Assembly: GCA_947501615.1 (NCBI GenBank)
Contig: CANMWK010000001.1
Coordinates: forward strand, 496,001-560,000
Source: an uncultured Tenacibaculum sp.
Lineage (GTDB): Bacteria; Bacteroidota; Bacteroidia; Flavobacteriales; Flavobacteriaceae
Direction of reading: 5' to 3'
Length of the DNA stretch: 64,000 nucleotides
The notes under the pieces were generated by a model. The model saw only the letters and a program-made list of their open reading frames with translations. It had not been told where the DNA came from and did not search any database. A program made the position numbers and the translations under genes. Shown here piece after piece: positions 36,252 to 44,603 of the stretch (positions are counted from its first letter, which is position 1; each line of letters starts with the position of its first letter).

Positions 36252-36284
36252 TTAGAATTCGTTATTATCAAATTAGAATTCGTT
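36252..36284 (-). promoter_or_regulatory. Paired direct repeats, putative LytTR operator (motif 1)
   Basis: Two exact copies of TTAGAATTCGTT start at 36252 and 36273, 21 bp apart, and end 31 bp from the -7 box. The identical pair and spacing recur at 38787-38819. Two direct repeats on the same DNA face two turns apart is the known geometry of LytTR sites. Confidence 0.7.
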
Positions 36285-36561
36285 TTTGATGTAGTTTTAT
36301 TATACGATTAATGAATAAAAACTTTGTATTAGAAGTACGTTAGATAGTCTATATCTTTATTTAAAAAGCGTTTATCATGAAAACTTTCAAACCTTCTAAC
36401 TTTACAACCTTATAACTTCATAAACTCACATAAAAAACGATGAAAACCCGCAAAGCTTTACAGGCCTTACAGGTTTTATCTCCTTTTTCTCTCATTATAA
36501 TTTAGTTGTACAATACTAATTTTGCATGTACATAATCATGTATTTCAAACTTTATAATTTT

Positions 36562-38715
36562 TTACTTCCTAATAATTAAAGTTGTTTGATTACTAGTACT
36601 CAATGTTTTTACTATAGCATTAGAAAACTCTTTGGTGATCGAATGTACATACACCCATTTACCACTTTTCAGTACTTCTGCTTGTATCATTTTTCCTTCA
36701 GAATTGAATCTGAAACGTAAACTATTATATTTTTCTAAATACTTATTTATTAACGTTGTATATAATACTTTGAATTCCATTTTTATTTTTCTTTGCTCTG
36801 CTTTTGAGATTTTTTCTACAATATTTACAGTGAAAGATTTTTTAAACTTTCTTTTTTTAACAACTTTTGCTGCTGCTCCAACTGCCGAATTATTTACATT
36901 TTTAGGCATTGGTAAAGGTTGTTTTACGGTTTTTATTTTTCCTTCTTCATTAGCTATATTTTCATCAACAGCCACGAAAGAAGTATAATTTGTAGCTAAG
37001 TTGTATTGTAAGCCTAAATCTATTACTTGTTGTTTTACATCATCTCTAAATAGCTCATTATAATCGTCTAGTTCTTGAATCTTTTTTCTAGCCCATAAAT
37101 AACGTAAAGCTTTATTTTTAGGGCTTATATTTGCTGAAGACACTTGAAATTGTTGCTTAAATCTTTTCTTTCCTTGATATCCAGTTACAGTAATTTTTCC
37201 ATCTGGTTTTCCTTTATATTTTCCATAAACTAATACTGGTCTTGCAGCAAAAACATCTGGTACACTATATGGAATAACATCATAGGTTTCAAAACCTTTA
37301 GTTTTAATTCTAACTTGTGTTAATAAAGGAGTTTCAATGTAAGTTTTAAACTTTTTTGCTACTTCCATTGCTTCTTGTTTTGACGTTGCAATGAATGATT
37401 CGCTATTCGATACTTTGGCCATTCCTTCAATTAAATACCTGTTTACACTAGAACCAATTCCGAATGTAAATACATTTGCCTGACCTAAGTTTTTTCTTAT
37501 GATTTCAAAAGCTTCTTTTTCTACATCAATATACCCATCAGTAATTACAACCATCGATCTTGCACTACTTTCATCTTCTCTTGGTAATCGATAAGCTTCT
37601 TCTAAGGCATTTAATAATCTAGTACCACCACCTCCTTGTCCTTCAGACAAAAAACGAATTGCTGCTTCAATATTTTCTTCGGTTACCGTTACAGGTTTTG
37701 TACGAAAAACAGTAGAGCTAGATGCAAATAATTGTACATTAAACGTATCAGTTTTTCTTAAGTTTCCTAATAAATTTCGCATTAATTCTTTAGAAACTTC
37801 TAATGGATACCCATTCATTGATCCTGAAACATCAACAATAAAAACATATTCTCTAGCAGGGATATCTTTAAACTTTACTTTATTAGTTGGTTCCATTTGA
37901 AAAGCAAAGAAGTTTTCATCTCCATGTTCGTATAATAATAATCCTGATTGAATAGTATTACCTCGTAAGCTGTAGTTTAAAATAAAATCTCTATTTCCTG
38001 CATTTTCATTGCTCTTTGATAAAAATATATTTGCTGTTTTTGTATTTGGATACGTAACATTTACTTGATGACTGCTACTATTGATATTTTGTATCATAAT
38101 ACTAGAGTTTAATGAAACTTGAATATCATAATCAAAAGTGGAATCCACATTTTTTGGGGTATAAGGTACATTAAAAGTCGTTTCTCCTGTATTACTTTCT
38201 CCAGTAAACCTAGGTCCAACAACTGCTGGTGCTACAAATTGATATTCTCCATTTGTAGGTACTAACATTTCTGTATAAAAGATATCAATAGCTATTTCAT
38301 CACCAGGCATAATATTCCCTACATTCATCTGAAAAACATTGGGTCTGTCTTGATCTAATTTTGCGGCTCTTTTTCCCTCACTAATCGCTTTTTCATATAC
38401 TCTTTTCGCTTCTTGCTTTTCAAAAATTTTGGCATTAACTATACGATCCCCAATAGTCATTTGCATGTTATGAACTGCCGCTTGAGTTGATAATGGAAAT
38501 ACATATTTAGCTTCTATAGGTTGATTTCCTTTGTTTTGATATACTTGTGTTACTTGAACATGTGCTATCACACCCGATATTTCAACTTTGGTTTTAGATG
38601 ATTTTAAAGGAATCTCTGCATTTTCAGTAGATACTAATAAATAAGGACTTTCTGTTTTTTGTGAAAAACCTATTAAGACTGTCAGAAAAAGACAAATGAT
38701 AAGTAATTGTTTCAT
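36562..38715 (-). CDS. VIT and von Willebrand factor A domain protein
   Basis: A signal peptide is followed by a VIT domain (about residues 25-150; YVFPLSTQAAVHNMQM and IFEKQEAKRVYEKAI are diagnostic). A VWA domain follows (about 287-460) with a complete MIDAS start DVSGSMNG and a later VVITDGYID. Bacterial VIT-VWA proteins resemble inter-alpha-trypsin-inhibitor heavy chains; they are envelope proteins that bind partners through a metal ion. The C-terminal part ends in a TonB-like segment (KMIQAEVLKSGKWVYVHSITKEF, with a final IIRK) that resembles an energy-transducing TonB C-terminal fold, though weakly. It carries a LytTR-type operator upstream. Confidence 0.88.
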   Translation of the reverse strand: MKQLLIICLFLTVLIGFSQKTESPYLLVSTENAEIPLKSSKTKVEISGVIAHVQVTQVYQNKGNQPIEAKYVFPLSTQAAVHNMQMTIGDRIVNAKIFEKQEAKRVYEKAISEGKRAAKLDQDRPNVFQMNVGNIMPGDEIAIDIFYTEMLVPTNGEYQFVAPAVVGPRFTGESNTGETTFNVPYTPKNVDSTFDYDIQVSLNSSIMIQNINSSSHQVNVTYPNTKTANIFLSKSNENAGNRDFILNYSLRGNTIQSGLLLYEHGDENFFAFQMEPTNKVKFKDIPAREYVFIVDVSGSMNGYPLEVSKELMRNLLGNLRKTDTFNVQLFASSSTVFRTKPVTVTEENIEAAIRFLSEGQGGGGTRLLNALEEAYRLPREDESSARSMVVITDGYIDVEKEAFEIIRKNLGQANVFTFGIGSSVNRYLIEGMAKVSNSESFIATSKQEAMEVAKKFKTYIETPLLTQVRIKTKGFETYDVIPYSVPDVFAARPVLVYGKYKGKPDGKITVTGYQGKKRFKQQFQVSSANISPKNKALRYLWARKKIQELDDYNELFRDDVKQQVIDLGLQYNLATNYTSFVAVDENIANEEGKIKTVKQPLPMPKNVNNSAVGAAAKVVKKRKFKKSFTVNIVEKISKAEQRKIKMEFKVLYTTLINKYLEKYNSLRFRFNSEGKMIQAEVLKSGKWVYVHSITKEFSNAIVKTLSTSNQTTLIIRK

Positions 38716-38748
38716 GATTATATTTTTAAATTATTCTATTTTTTTGAA

Positions 38749-38756
38749 CAAATCTA
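38749..38756 (-). promoter_or_regulatory. Putative -7 box of the VIT/VWA gene
   Basis: Minus-strand TAGATTTG matches TAnnTTTG, 34 bp upstream of the start codon. Confidence 0.55.
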
Positions 38757-38786
38757 AAAGAGGAATCATGCCATTTTAAGGTCGTT

Positions 38787-38819
38787 TTAGAATTCGTTGA
38801 AGTTAAACTAGAATTCGTT
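38787..38819 (-). promoter_or_regulatory. Paired direct repeats, putative LytTR operator (motif 1)
   Basis: TTAGAATTCGTT (38787) and CTAGAATTCGTT (38808) are 21 bp apart, and the pair ends 31 bp from the -7 box, exactly as upstream of the 35602 gene. Confidence 0.7.
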
Positions 38820-39004
38820 ATTATGTAATAATATGTTGATTATAACTACTCAGTTTTACTATGATTTGTAAAAAACATATCAAAAAAAAGATGATTTTCA
38901 ACCCATATAGGTTTATAAAAAGTTTTTTGTATGATTAGCTAAAAACCATCTATTTATAGTTTTTAATTAACATTTTTTTCACGAATAGCAATCTTCATAT
39001 TGTT

Positions 39005-39012
39005 TAACTTTG
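39005..39012 (+). promoter_or_regulatory. Putative -7 box TAACTTTG
   Basis: This perfect TAnnTTTG lies 18 bp before the ATG at 39031. It overlaps an upstream in-frame ATG at 39010, which argues that the latter is not used. Confidence 0.6.
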
Positions 39013-39030
39013 GGAGAAATAGATTCAACA

Positions 39031-40128
39031 ATGAAAAAACATATACTAACATTACTTATCGGATTATTTTATTTGCATATTCATGCTAATGATTCTTTAA
39101 CTCAAGATTTTGTTACAGGTAATCCTAACATTGGTTCAATAAATGCCATGACTTTTGGTCCTGAAGGAATACTATTTTTAGGAGATAGTAAAAATGCTGA
39201 AATTATAGCTATAGATTTAAGTACGGCTAAAAAAGCAGTAAATAATAAGCTTTATTTAAAAGACGTAGAATCACTTTTAAGTCAACTTTTAGGAGCTGAT
39301 AGCGATCAGGTACAAATTGTTGATATGGTAGTTAATCCTATTAATCAAAACATATATATTGGTGCACAACACAGTTCTGGTACATCTTTTTTGTTTTTGG
39401 TGAATGATAATACACTAGAAAATGTACCCTTAAATTCAGTTTCTTTTTCAAAAACAGGGATATCCAATACAGTTAAAGTAGAGGCTAAAGATAGACGAGG
39501 AAGACCTTTACGCAAACTAGCAATTACCGATATACAATATGCGAATGGAGAAGTTATGGTTTCAGGTTTAAATAATGCTGAATTTGCTTCTACATTTAGA
39601 GTAATTTCTTTTCCTTTTTCTAGTACACAGAAAGATAGTTCATTAGAAATTTATCATGCGGCTCATGGAAAGTATGAAACTCACGCTCCGATAAAAACAT
39701 TTATGACTACTACAATTAATAAAGAACCTCATATTATAGCAAGTTATACTTGTACACCATTAGTAGTTTTTCCTATGAAAAGTTTAACTGCTGGCTCGCA
39801 TACCAAAGGTAGAACTGTAGCTGAGCTAGGAAACTGGAATACTCCGTTGGATATTATAGAAATGACAAAAGATGGAAAACGTTATATTTTAATGGCCAAT
39901 TCCAATAGAGCTTTAATGAAGTTTAAAGTAACAGATATAGCATCTTTTAGCACATCATTAACAACAAGGGTTAAAGAAAGAGCAGGTACTGAAGGAGTTA
40001 ATTTTATTAATCTACCATTTGTTAATGTGCTACAGTTAGATAAACTTAGCGATAAAGAATTCGTATTTATTCAACGAGAATCTAATGGAAAATTAACATT
40101 AAAAACTGGATCTAATCGCTGGTTATAA
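39031..40128 (+). CDS. Secreted hypothetical protein, probable beta-propeller
   Basis: I take the ATG at 39031 rather than 39010 because it gives a normal signal peptide (KKHILTLLIGLFYLHIHA) and avoids the promoter box. The 365-aa product has repeated strand patterns of the type INAMTFGPEGILFLGDS, DMVVNPINQNIYIGA and DIIEMTKDGKRYILMAN, consistent with an NHL/YVTN-like propeller. No catalytic motif is visible. The next gene starts 28 bp downstream and is probably co-transcribed. Confidence 0.65.
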   Translation: MKKHILTLLIGLFYLHIHANDSLTQDFVTGNPNIGSINAMTFGPEGILFLGDSKNAEIIAIDLSTAKKAVNNKLYLKDVESLLSQLLGADSDQVQIVDMVVNPINQNIYIGAQHSSGTSFLFLVNDNTLENVPLNSVSFSKTGISNTVKVEAKDRRGRPLRKLAITDIQYANGEVMVSGLNNAEFASTFRVISFPFSSTQKDSSLEIYHAAHGKYETHAPIKTFMTTTINKEPHIIASYTCTPLVVFPMKSLTAGSHTKGRTVAELGNWNTPLDIIEMTKDGKRYILMANSNRALMKFKVTDIASFSTSLTTRVKERAGTEGVNFINLPFVNVLQLDKLSDKEFVFIQRESNGKLTLKTGSNRWL

Positions 40129-40156
40129 TAGCTCAATAAATTTACGAGAATAGTTT

Positions 40157-41212
40157 ATGCGTTTTATAAGTACACTATTACTTTTATGGATGACTTTGGA
40201 AATTGTAGCACAAGTTCCAAAGTTTTCTTTTTCAAAACAATCTATAGAAATTCCTTCTGTAACATTTACAAATGACATTAAAGTTTTTAAGGGTTCCTAT
40301 ACGTCTAAAAATGAAATTACAAATAAAAAAGCTATTCTTGGAAACGTTTCTTTTAATAGTGACAACAATAGTATTACTTTTAATCCTTTTGTTCCTTTTC
40401 AAGTTAACACAACCTACACTCTAGCTTTTAAAGAGCGGTATTTCAAATTTTCAATTCCTTTATCAAAAGATTACCAACACTTAAAAATAACTAACATTTA
40501 TCCAAATACTCCCACAGTACCCACCAATTTGTTAAAATGGTATATAGCTTTTTCTAAACCTGTTAATCCTACTAATATTTATAATCATATTACATTAATT
40601 CATAATAAAACCAATACTGTAGTAGATAGAGCATTATTACATTTAGAAACACCATTACTTTCTAACGATGGTAAACTATTAACATTATGGGTTGAACCTG
40701 GACGACAAAAAAGAGATTTAGGTCCTAATACCTTTTTAGGTGAAGTTTTAAAGTTAGGATCATCTTACACTTTAATTATAGATAAGGGGTTAAAAGATCA
40801 TCAAGGTATAGCTATGAAGAATAATTTTGAACATACATTTGATGTAGGGAATTCTGATAGAGTTAAACCTAATTTTGAACAATGGGAGCTTTTCTTACCT
40901 AGATTTAGAACCAAAAAACCTCTAATAATTAATTTAAATGACACTTTAGATTATGGAAGTATTTTTAACAATATAGTTATTACTACTAAAAAAGGAAAAA
41001 TTATAAATGGTTCTTTTTCAATAGAAACTAACAAAAACAGAATTGTATTTACCCCAAATAAACTTTGGGAAATTGGTGATTATGTCTTGAAATGTAATCG
41101 TACTATTGAAGACATTTGTGGCAATAATTTTGAGCGATTATTTGATAGAGATATAATGAGAAAAAATGCACCTTTACCAAATTTAGAACGTAATTTTTCA
41201 GTACAAAAATAA
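40157..41212 (+). CDS. Secreted protein with bacterial Ig-like (Big_5-type) domains
   Basis: A signal peptide (FISTLLLLWMTLEIVAQ) precedes 330 residues of beta structure. Two segments look like Big_5/SbsA-type Ig domains: about 20-215 (NSITFNPFVPFQVNTTYTLAF, LKWYIAFSKPVNPTNIYNHI) and about 230-335 (RIVFTPNKLWEIGDYVLKC, then EDICGNNF). This type usually decorates cell-surface proteins and has no activity of its own. It is probably in an operon with the propeller-like protein upstream, as a surface pair of unknown role. Confidence 0.65.
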   Translation: MRFISTLLLLWMTLEIVAQVPKFSFSKQSIEIPSVTFTNDIKVFKGSYTSKNEITNKKAILGNVSFNSDNNSITFNPFVPFQVNTTYTLAFKERYFKFSIPLSKDYQHLKITNIYPNTPTVPTNLLKWYIAFSKPVNPTNIYNHITLIHNKTNTVVDRALLHLETPLLSNDGKLLTLWVEPGRQKRDLGPNTFLGEVLKLGSSYTLIIDKGLKDHQGIAMKNNFEHTFDVGNSDRVKPNFEQWELFLPRFRTKKPLIINLNDTLDYGSIFNNIVITTKKGKIINGSFSIETNKNRIVFTPNKLWEIGDYVLKCNRTIEDICGNNFERLFDRDIMRKNAPLPNLERNFSVQK

Positions 41213-41214
41213 AT

Positions 41215-41322
41215 GAGCCCTCTTTAGTACTAAAGAAGGCTCTATCTATTATAAGGTTTAGTTTTTTAATACTGATTATTTCCCCCAAAATAATAAAGTA
41301 GTATTTAATTTGGTTAAACCTA
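41215..41322 (-). ncRNA. Structured G-loop RNA element, copy B
   Basis: Minus-strand order: AGGTTTA at the 5' side, then hairpin ATTATTT / AAATAAT with loop TGGGGG, enclosed by TTAAATACT / AGTATTAA and by AGGTTTA / TAAACCT. It ends in a 13-bp terminator stem (41215-41227 with 41230-41242, one mismatch) followed by a U-rich tail. The terminator is 3 bp from the stop of the convergent 40157 gene and may serve both directions. Confidence 0.65.
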
Positions 41323-41483
41323 GTAATATATTATATATACTACTGATATAAAGACTTAAGAACAAATATAGAAGTCAGAAATTAATATTCTGAAGTTTAA
41401 GAACAGGAAAAACCCTGTTTTTATCCTCTATACTTTTAACAATTAAAAACTTTGAATATTATTCCCGTAGTAAAACAAAAAAA

Positions 41484-41555
41484 ACCTCATAATTGAGGCT
41501 TTCTTCACAAATGTTTACGAAATACTATCCCCCAACAGCAATGTAAACACACATA
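41484..41555 (-). ncRNA. Structured G-loop RNA element, copy D (divergent)
   Basis: It has a TGTTTAC / GTAAACA outer stem and a short CTGT / ATAG stem capped by TGGGGG. A compact terminator at 41484-41499 (GCCTCA / TGAGGT) has eight T after it in the minus direction. The 5' AGGTTTA word is altered to GTGTTTA. It is the least conserved copy but has the best terminator. Confidence 0.55.
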
Positions 41556-41603
41556 TAAGACAACAAATATTTATAAAAGTCACATTGTTTTATTAAAACT
41601 TGT

Positions 41604-41705
41604 AGAGCCTCTTTTTACAGAGGCTCTTAAGTTATGATTTACAATTGCTTAACGAGAGATATTTCCCCCAAAACATCTAGTTTAGCATGTAAGCAGTAAA
41701 CCTTT
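41604..41705 (-). ncRNA. Structured G-loop RNA element, copy C
   Basis: Minus-strand hairpin GATGTTT / AAATATC with loop TGGGGG is enclosed by GTTTAC-TGCTTA pairing with TAAGCA-ATT-GTAAAT. The 5' side has AGGTTTA as in copies A and B. A perfect 9-bp terminator stem (AGAGCCTCT, 41604-41612 with 41619-41627) closes it. Confidence 0.65.
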
Positions 41706-41861
41706 AACTGCTACTATAACATAAAATAGATATGATTATTATAAGAGTTAAAAAAAATAATTGACAACTAAATTTAAATGATTGATTTATAGTGTTTTTG
41801 ATCAGAATAAATGTGCGCTATTTTAATAACATTGTCATTTCTTAAGATGATTTTAAAGTAC

Positions 41862-43493
41862 CTAGATGTTTTTTAATAGTTTTTGAGCTTGATTTCCGAT
41901 AGTACCATTTTTATCTAATGCGATTACTTTTTTAAGTAATTTTTTCCCATTTTCATTATCCCCTATTTTTATATGAATTTCAGCCAGGTTTTTCCATGCA
42001 TTTGGTGAATTTGGGAAAAATTTTGTGATCAATGAAAAGATTTGTATTGCTCCTTGAGGGCTATAATTAGATACTTGTTTACCAGACTTAATAAGCTCTT
42101 TTTCAAAATCGAAAAATGTATATTTTGGATCTCTCATCATTTCAGCAACATCATTTATTATTTTTTCCATATTTCCAGAGGCATATAGCTGTCTAATATG
42201 TTGCATTGGTTTATGAATAAAGCCTTTTGCAGAGAAATGTAATGCAGCTTGTAATATTGGATCTTGATTAGTGCTATACTCTTTAGCACTAAGTGTAACA
42301 GGAATTTGCGGTACTAACCACGCTGCATTTTCCCAAGCTGGTTTATCTTGCCACCAAGCAAAAGATAAGTATACAGGAATTTTACTATTAGGTAATATCT
42401 CTGGACGAGCATCTCCCCAGAAGTTAATGTTTTCTGCAGTAGGTTCACCTACAAAAATAGCATTCGTATAATTATCTAATTCATTGACTAAATTCTGACA
42501 AGCAGAAAATGTTCGTCGTCCAATAATGACATATAGTTTTCCAATTTCATTAATCTTATTTGATTTTATTATTTCTTTAATAATTGATGAATTCAAATAA
42601 TTATTTCCTCCTCCATTTAATCGTAAATCAATAACTAATTTTTCTACTTCATTATTTGCTATAAAATTGAAAACTTTTCTATAAAAATTTGCTGTATTTT
42701 CTGAAGAATCATCTCTAATTTTACTATGTCTTACATAAACTGTTTTTTCTTGAGGTAAATATTTTTTAAAGTAAATTTTATCTAGATGACTCAAATATAA
42801 AGGTGTTTTAGATTGCTCTCTCATTGTTAACCAATTTTCATCTTGTTGTACAAAACCATATTTTTTAGGTACAGTTTTCCCTTTTGCTAAAGCATCAAAT
42901 TCAACAGTAAAAATTTTTCCTTCTTTTTGTAATGTTAGTACTATTTTTTTTTGAAATGTATTTGTAATTCTTTTTGTATGTAATACTTCTGAAATAGCTA
43001 TAGCATTAATTCCATAGGCTTTAAAATATTGAGCGTTTTCTGCATTAACTACAGGTTTTATCATTTCTAAGGCTTTTTCAATAGCAATATTATTTACTTT
43101 TAAAACCTTAGCTCCTAATGCTTTTTTATACGTTTTTGAAACTCCTTGAATAAAAATACCGTCATTAAATTCATAAAGGTGAAAAGGGAAAGAATGAAAT
43201 TGTATAGAATTATGATTAAAAAATATTCCTGTATGACCATATTTAAATAAAGCAACTATTTCAGTCATTCTCACAATTATTTCATGAGACTCTAAATTTG
43301 GAATATCATGATACAATCGATCTATCTCTTTATCAAAGTGTCCTTTCGTAACCTTAATAAATAGTGAGGCATAATCTTTATGAATTCTATTTTGCATGAA
43401 TTTAAGATCACTTCTCCACTCTTTAGTTGTGATTGTTCTTTGAGCATGTAATTGAAAAATGCTAAGTAGTATTAAAAAGAATAGTTTTCTCAT
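41862..43493 (-). CDS. S41-like peptidase with C-terminal TPR-like repeat
   Basis: A signal peptide leads to an S41-type core. GHTGIFF (near residue 92) resembles the GHT motif with the catalytic His of tricorn/IRBP-like S41 members. LVIDLRLNGGGNN and RTFSACQNLVNEL (probable nucleophile Ser) follow, with GEPTAENINFWGD after them. The Lys found in CtpA-type enzymes after GxxT is absent, so a Ser-His tetrad like that of tricorn is more likely, or the protein is inactive. Residues about 490-540 form one TPR unit (NAWKNLAEIHIKIGDNENGKKLLKKVIAL). Upstream are the motif 2 repeats, which suggests control by the LytTR regulator at 44604. Confidence 0.8.
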   Translation of the reverse strand: MRKLFFLILLSIFQLHAQRTITTKEWRSDLKFMQNRIHKDYASLFIKVTKGHFDKEIDRLYHDIPNLESHEIIVRMTEIVALFKYGHTGIFFNHNSIQFHSFPFHLYEFNDGIFIQGVSKTYKKALGAKVLKVNNIAIEKALEMIKPVVNAENAQYFKAYGINAIAISEVLHTKRITNTFQKKIVLTLQKEGKIFTVEFDALAKGKTVPKKYGFVQQDENWLTMREQSKTPLYLSHLDKIYFKKYLPQEKTVYVRHSKIRDDSSENTANFYRKVFNFIANNEVEKLVIDLRLNGGGNNYLNSSIIKEIIKSNKINEIGKLYVIIGRRTFSACQNLVNELDNYTNAIFVGEPTAENINFWGDARPEILPNSKIPVYLSFAWWQDKPAWENAAWLVPQIPVTLSAKEYSTNQDPILQAALHFSAKGFIHKPMQHIRQLYASGNMEKIINDVAEMMRDPKYTFFDFEKELIKSGKQVSNYSPQGAIQIFSLITKFFPNSPNAWKNLAEIHIKIGDNENGKKLLKKVIALDKNGTIGNQAQKLLKNI

Positions 43494-43523
43494 GATAATA
43501 ATTTTAAATTGATGATTATATCA

Positions 43524-43531
43524 CAAATATT
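43524..43531 (-). promoter_or_regulatory. Putative -7 box of the S41-like gene
   Basis: Minus-strand AATATTTG is one base from TAnnTTTG, 31 bp before the start codon and 34 bp below the paired repeats. The flanking bases match the box upstream of the 47661 operon. Confidence 0.4.
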
Positions 43532-43564
43532 CCTGAATTATATAGTAAAAAGTAGTACAATCTT

Positions 43565-43594
43565 TTGAATTGTATTTTTTTTAAGTTGAATTGT
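43565..43594. promoter_or_regulatory. Paired direct repeats, putative LytTR operator (motif 2)
   Basis: TTGAATTGT occurs at 43565-43573 and 43586-43594, exactly 21 bp apart, between the divergent S41-like and LamG genes. The same motif and spacing occur at 47727-47757 in front of the operon that encodes the second LytTR regulator. Confidence 0.65.
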
Positions 43595-43659
43595 TATTCG
43601 TGTTGATTTTATGAAAAAACAAGCATTATGACTAAAAACGAATATTCAAAAAACTTCGC

Positions 43660-43667
43660 TATTTTTG
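43660..43667 (+). promoter_or_regulatory. Putative -7 box TATTTTTG
   Basis: A perfect TAnnTTTG lies 18 bp before the ATG at 43686 and overlaps the in-frame TTG at 43665, supporting the later start. Confidence 0.6.
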
Positions 43668-43685
43668 TTTACAAACCAAATCATC

Positions 43686-44600
43686 ATGAATCTATTTACT
43701 TTTAAACGTAAACAAATACTTACTGTGAGTACATTACTTTTTGTACTATTTTCTTGTAAACAAGAACAAAAAGAAAAAGTAGAAATAAAAAAAGACACGA
43801 CTAAAACTGATTTAAAAGCTGCCTTAACATTTTATGCTTCGTTTGATAAAGATGTAACCGCAGATTTTGCTCTTGGAGACAAACAAATGTATACTGTTCC
43901 TAACAGAAAAGCTGTAGATTCGGCTAAAGTTGGATTACATAAACCTGATATTACTAGACAAGATGGAAAAGGTAAATACGGAGCTGGTTTGGTATTTACA
44001 GAGCGTAGTTCTGGAAACATTTATTACCCTAGTGAGAAAAACATTAATTACAGTAAAGAAAATTGGAATGGAGCTGTATCTTTTTGGTTGAGTTTAGATC
44101 CTGCTGTGGATTTAAAACCAGGATATTGTGATCCGATTCAAATCACTGATGTAAGTTATAACGATGCCGCAATTTGGGTAGATTTCACTAAAGAGAATCC
44201 ACGTGATTTTAGATTAGGAGTTATTGGAGACAGAGATGTTTGGAATCCAAATCCTGAAGGTCCAGATAACGAAAATCCTATTTTCAATAAAAGATTGACT
44301 GGAGTGAAGAATCCACCTTTTGGAACAGGTAAGTGGACTCATATTTTAATCAACTTTTCTGGTTTAAATACAAAGGAAGGAAAAGCTTCTTTATACATGA
44401 ATGGAGAACTTAAAGGAACACGTGAACAAATTGAGACTCCTTTTACTTGGGAAGTATCTAAATCTAATATTTATTTAGGTTTAGGTTATATCGGTCTTTT
44501 TGATGATTTATCTATCTTCAACAGAAATCTTACTGATAAAGAGATTAAAACTTTGTACAGTTTAGAAAACGGAGTTCAAAGTATTTTAACTGAAAAATAA
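43686..44600 (+). CDS. LamG/concanavalin-like domain lipoprotein
   Basis: Starting at the ATG at 43686 the protein has a lipoprotein signal ending LLFVLFSC. The mature 270 residues fold as a LamG/concanavalin-type jelly roll: LTFYASFDKDVTADF, AVSFWLSLDP, GKWTHILINFSG, ASLYMNGELKG and IGLFDDLSIFNRNLTDKEI, in the usual order. Such domains bind glycans, and some cleave them; no catalytic pair is evident. It converges on the second LytTR gene with only 3 bp between stops, and motif 2 repeats lie 66 bp above its -7 box, so it may also be under that regulator. Confidence 0.82.
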   Translation: MNLFTFKRKQILTVSTLLFVLFSCKQEQKEKVEIKKDTTKTDLKAALTFYASFDKDVTADFALGDKQMYTVPNRKAVDSAKVGLHKPDITRQDGKGKYGAGLVFTERSSGNIYYPSEKNINYSKENWNGAVSFWLSLDPAVDLKPGYCDPIQITDVSYNDAAIWVDFTKENPRDFRLGVIGDRDVWNPNPEGPDNENPIFNKRLTGVKNPPFGTGKWTHILINFSGLNTKEGKASLYMNGELKGTREQIETPFTWEVSKSNIYLGLGYIGLFDDLSIFNRNLTDKEIKTLYSLENGVQSILTEK

Positions 44601-44603
44601 AGA

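Larger units (their letters stand above)
36184..36561. other. 378-bp stretch upstream of the 35602 gene
   Basis: It holds the promoter and paired repeats of the 35602 gene (36214-36284). Closer to the VIT/VWA stop is an imperfect hairpin around 36447-36478 (AAACCCGC...TACAGGTTT) that may end that gene. The rest is AT-rich with no open frame. Confidence 0.55.
38716..39030. other. 315-bp divergent control region
   Basis: On the minus side it has the -7 box and LytTR-type repeats of the VIT/VWA gene. On the plus side it has the TAACTTTG box of the 39031 gene. The middle 38830-38970 is AT-rich with no other feature I can support. Confidence 0.6.
41213..41861. other. 649-bp stretch with three G-loop RNA elements
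   Basis: There is no protein gene here. Three minus-strand copies of the structured element (B, D, C) stand one after another, each with a terminator. Between C and the S41-like stop (41706-41861) the sequence is AT-rich and featureless. Confidence 0.65.

Noticed and set aside
41215..41705. CRISPR-like array from the spaced repeats
   Set aside because: Only three copies here, unequal spacing of about 50-130 bp, stems not identical, each with its own terminator; no cas gene nearby.
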